Positions 63,586 to 64,000 of a stretch of DNA of 64,000 bases are shown here, in pieces. How positions within the stretch are numbered: the stretch's first letter is position 1; every line of letters starts with the position of its first letter. Origin of the DNA: Candidatus Altimarinota bacterium (lineage in GTDB: Bacteria; Patescibacteriota; Gracilibacteria; JAUYGZ01); NCBI GenBank assembly GCA_029233985.1, contig JARGOK010000001.1, positions 1,581-65,580 of the forward strand, given 5' to 3'. Under the pieces are notes generated by a model. It was not told the origin of the DNA, did no database searches, and saw only the letters and a list, made by a program, of their open reading frames with translations. The translations under genes were made by a program, and so were the position numbers.

Positions 63586-64000
63586 ATGAACCTCGAAGAA
63601 CACAAACCGCTTAAAAAACTGACCTGGATGAAGGTCGGAGGTCCAGCAGATTATTATGCTGAGATTTATACGAAAGCAGATCTTCTGGAGGCTTTTGGGA
63701 TTGCGAAAAAGAAAAAACTGCCCGTACTTTACTTGGGACAGGGGAGTAATATGATTATGCCAGACGAAGGGATTAGGGGAATGGTGCTGAGATTGATGAA
63801 TGGGCGAATAGGATGGGGGGATGATGCTGAAGATTCTGAGGATGTAGGATTGGACAGGATTGCAACGATTGAAGAAGATGGAAATGGAGAAAAAAAGCTG
63901 TCCGGTTCCCCTCTTAAAGGGGTAGGGGCCCAGGAAGGAACAGATGATTTTGAACGAGTCTATGTAGAAGGAGGAGTTATTCTTGCTAAGTTCATTAGAG
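63586..64000 (+). CDS. murB: UDP-N-acetylenolpyruvoylglucosamine reductase, partial (5' end)
   Basis: About 138 codons are present; the gene runs off the window. MurB reduces UDP-GlcNAc-enolpyruvate to UDP-MurNAc in peptidoglycan synthesis, using FAD and NADPH. The N-terminal motifs are LTWMKVGGPADYYAEIYTKA, PVLYLGQGSNMIMPDEGIRG and VLRLMNG. After that, where the family normally continues directly with a short loop to the VEAGA-type strand, there is an acidic Gly/Asp/Glu-rich insertion of about 40 residues (residues 80-120). Part of it is encoded by a copy of the palindromic repeat seen at 34341-34441. The following YVEGGVILAKFI segment resumes family-like sequence. Confidence 0.86.
   Translation, partial: MNLEEHKPLKKLTWMKVGGPADYYAEIYTKADLLEAFGIAKKKKLPVLYLGQGSNMIMPDEGIRGMVLRLMNGRIGWGDDAEDSEDVGLDRIATIEEDGNGEKKLSGSPLKGVGAQEGTDDFERVYVEGGVILAKFIR
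63901..63930 (+). repeat. Palindromic repeat copy inside the murB reading frame
   Basis: CGGTTCCCCT..AAGGGG.TAGGGG (63903-63928) aligns with the reverse complement of the copy at 34351-34375 (shared CGGTTCCCCT, TTAA centre, AGGGG, TAGGGG). It is read in frame within murB as about SGSPLKGVG without a stop. It is the only copy I found inside a gene. Confidence 0.75.

Overview
This AT-rich window carries about 45 protein genes and two tRNAs and looks like a genome of the Candidate Phyla Radiation (Patescibacteria). A Peregrinibacteria/Gracilibacteria-type lineage is my best guess. The evidence is three surface proteins ending in S-layer homology (SLH) repeats, a bacterial leuS, gyrB, secF, trpS and MEP-pathway set with no operon logic typical of larger phyla, many long lineage-specific proteins, and start codons that almost never follow a Shine-Dalgarno sequence. 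UGA is used as a stop (for example ispE, leuS neighbours, the radical SAM gene), so this is not the UGA=Gly code of some Gracilibacteria. The phylum assignment is inference.

Layout. 1-4800 (minus): an operon for a membrane-anchored polymorphic toxin with a C-terminal EndoU RNase domain, a toxin-less membrane paralogue just upstream, a small membrane protein, and at least four tandem near-identical small genes downstream that are candidate immunity genes. 4955-11500: a lipoprotein and a 1547-residue SLH protein. 11650-14860: a stand-alone RelA/SpoT-type HD protein with a TrmB-like regulator, and a methyltransferase pair. 15090-21300: a 2069-residue SLH surface protein with two Gly/Ser/Thr repeat blocks. 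21450-23550: a second HD protein, a MerR/excisionase-like regulator and a TrmB-type regulator. 23519-29673 (minus): a signalling cluster made of a transmembrane Ser/Thr kinase, a caspase-fold protein and an unknown protein. 30176-37400: MscS channel, SLH protein, malic enzyme, branched-chain aminotransferase and fumarase alpha subunit. 37500-51900: housekeeping genes (leuS, gyrB, secF, trpS, cysteine desulfurase, fumarase beta subunit, DUF721/DciA-like, dxr, ispDF fusion, ispE). 51957-64000: tRNA-Tyr, a DUF2325 coiled-coil protein, an acidic 1053-residue protein, a radical SAM/SPASM enzyme with a TrpR-like repressor and a visible operator, tRNA-Thr, a tail-anchored FAD disulfide reductase, a second kinase with an unknown neighbour, and the start of murB.

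How the genes work together. Fumarase (alpha and beta encoded 10 kb apart) and malic enzyme link fumarate, malate and pyruvate. dxr, ispDF and ispE supply four MEP-pathway activities. The SLH proteins, lipoprotein and murB belong to the cell envelope. The accessory interest lies in the EndoU toxin/immunity operon, the kinase-caspase cluster in which both enzymes carry altered catalytic motifs, the TrpR/radical SAM locus, and a short palindromic repeat found three times, once inside the murB reading frame.
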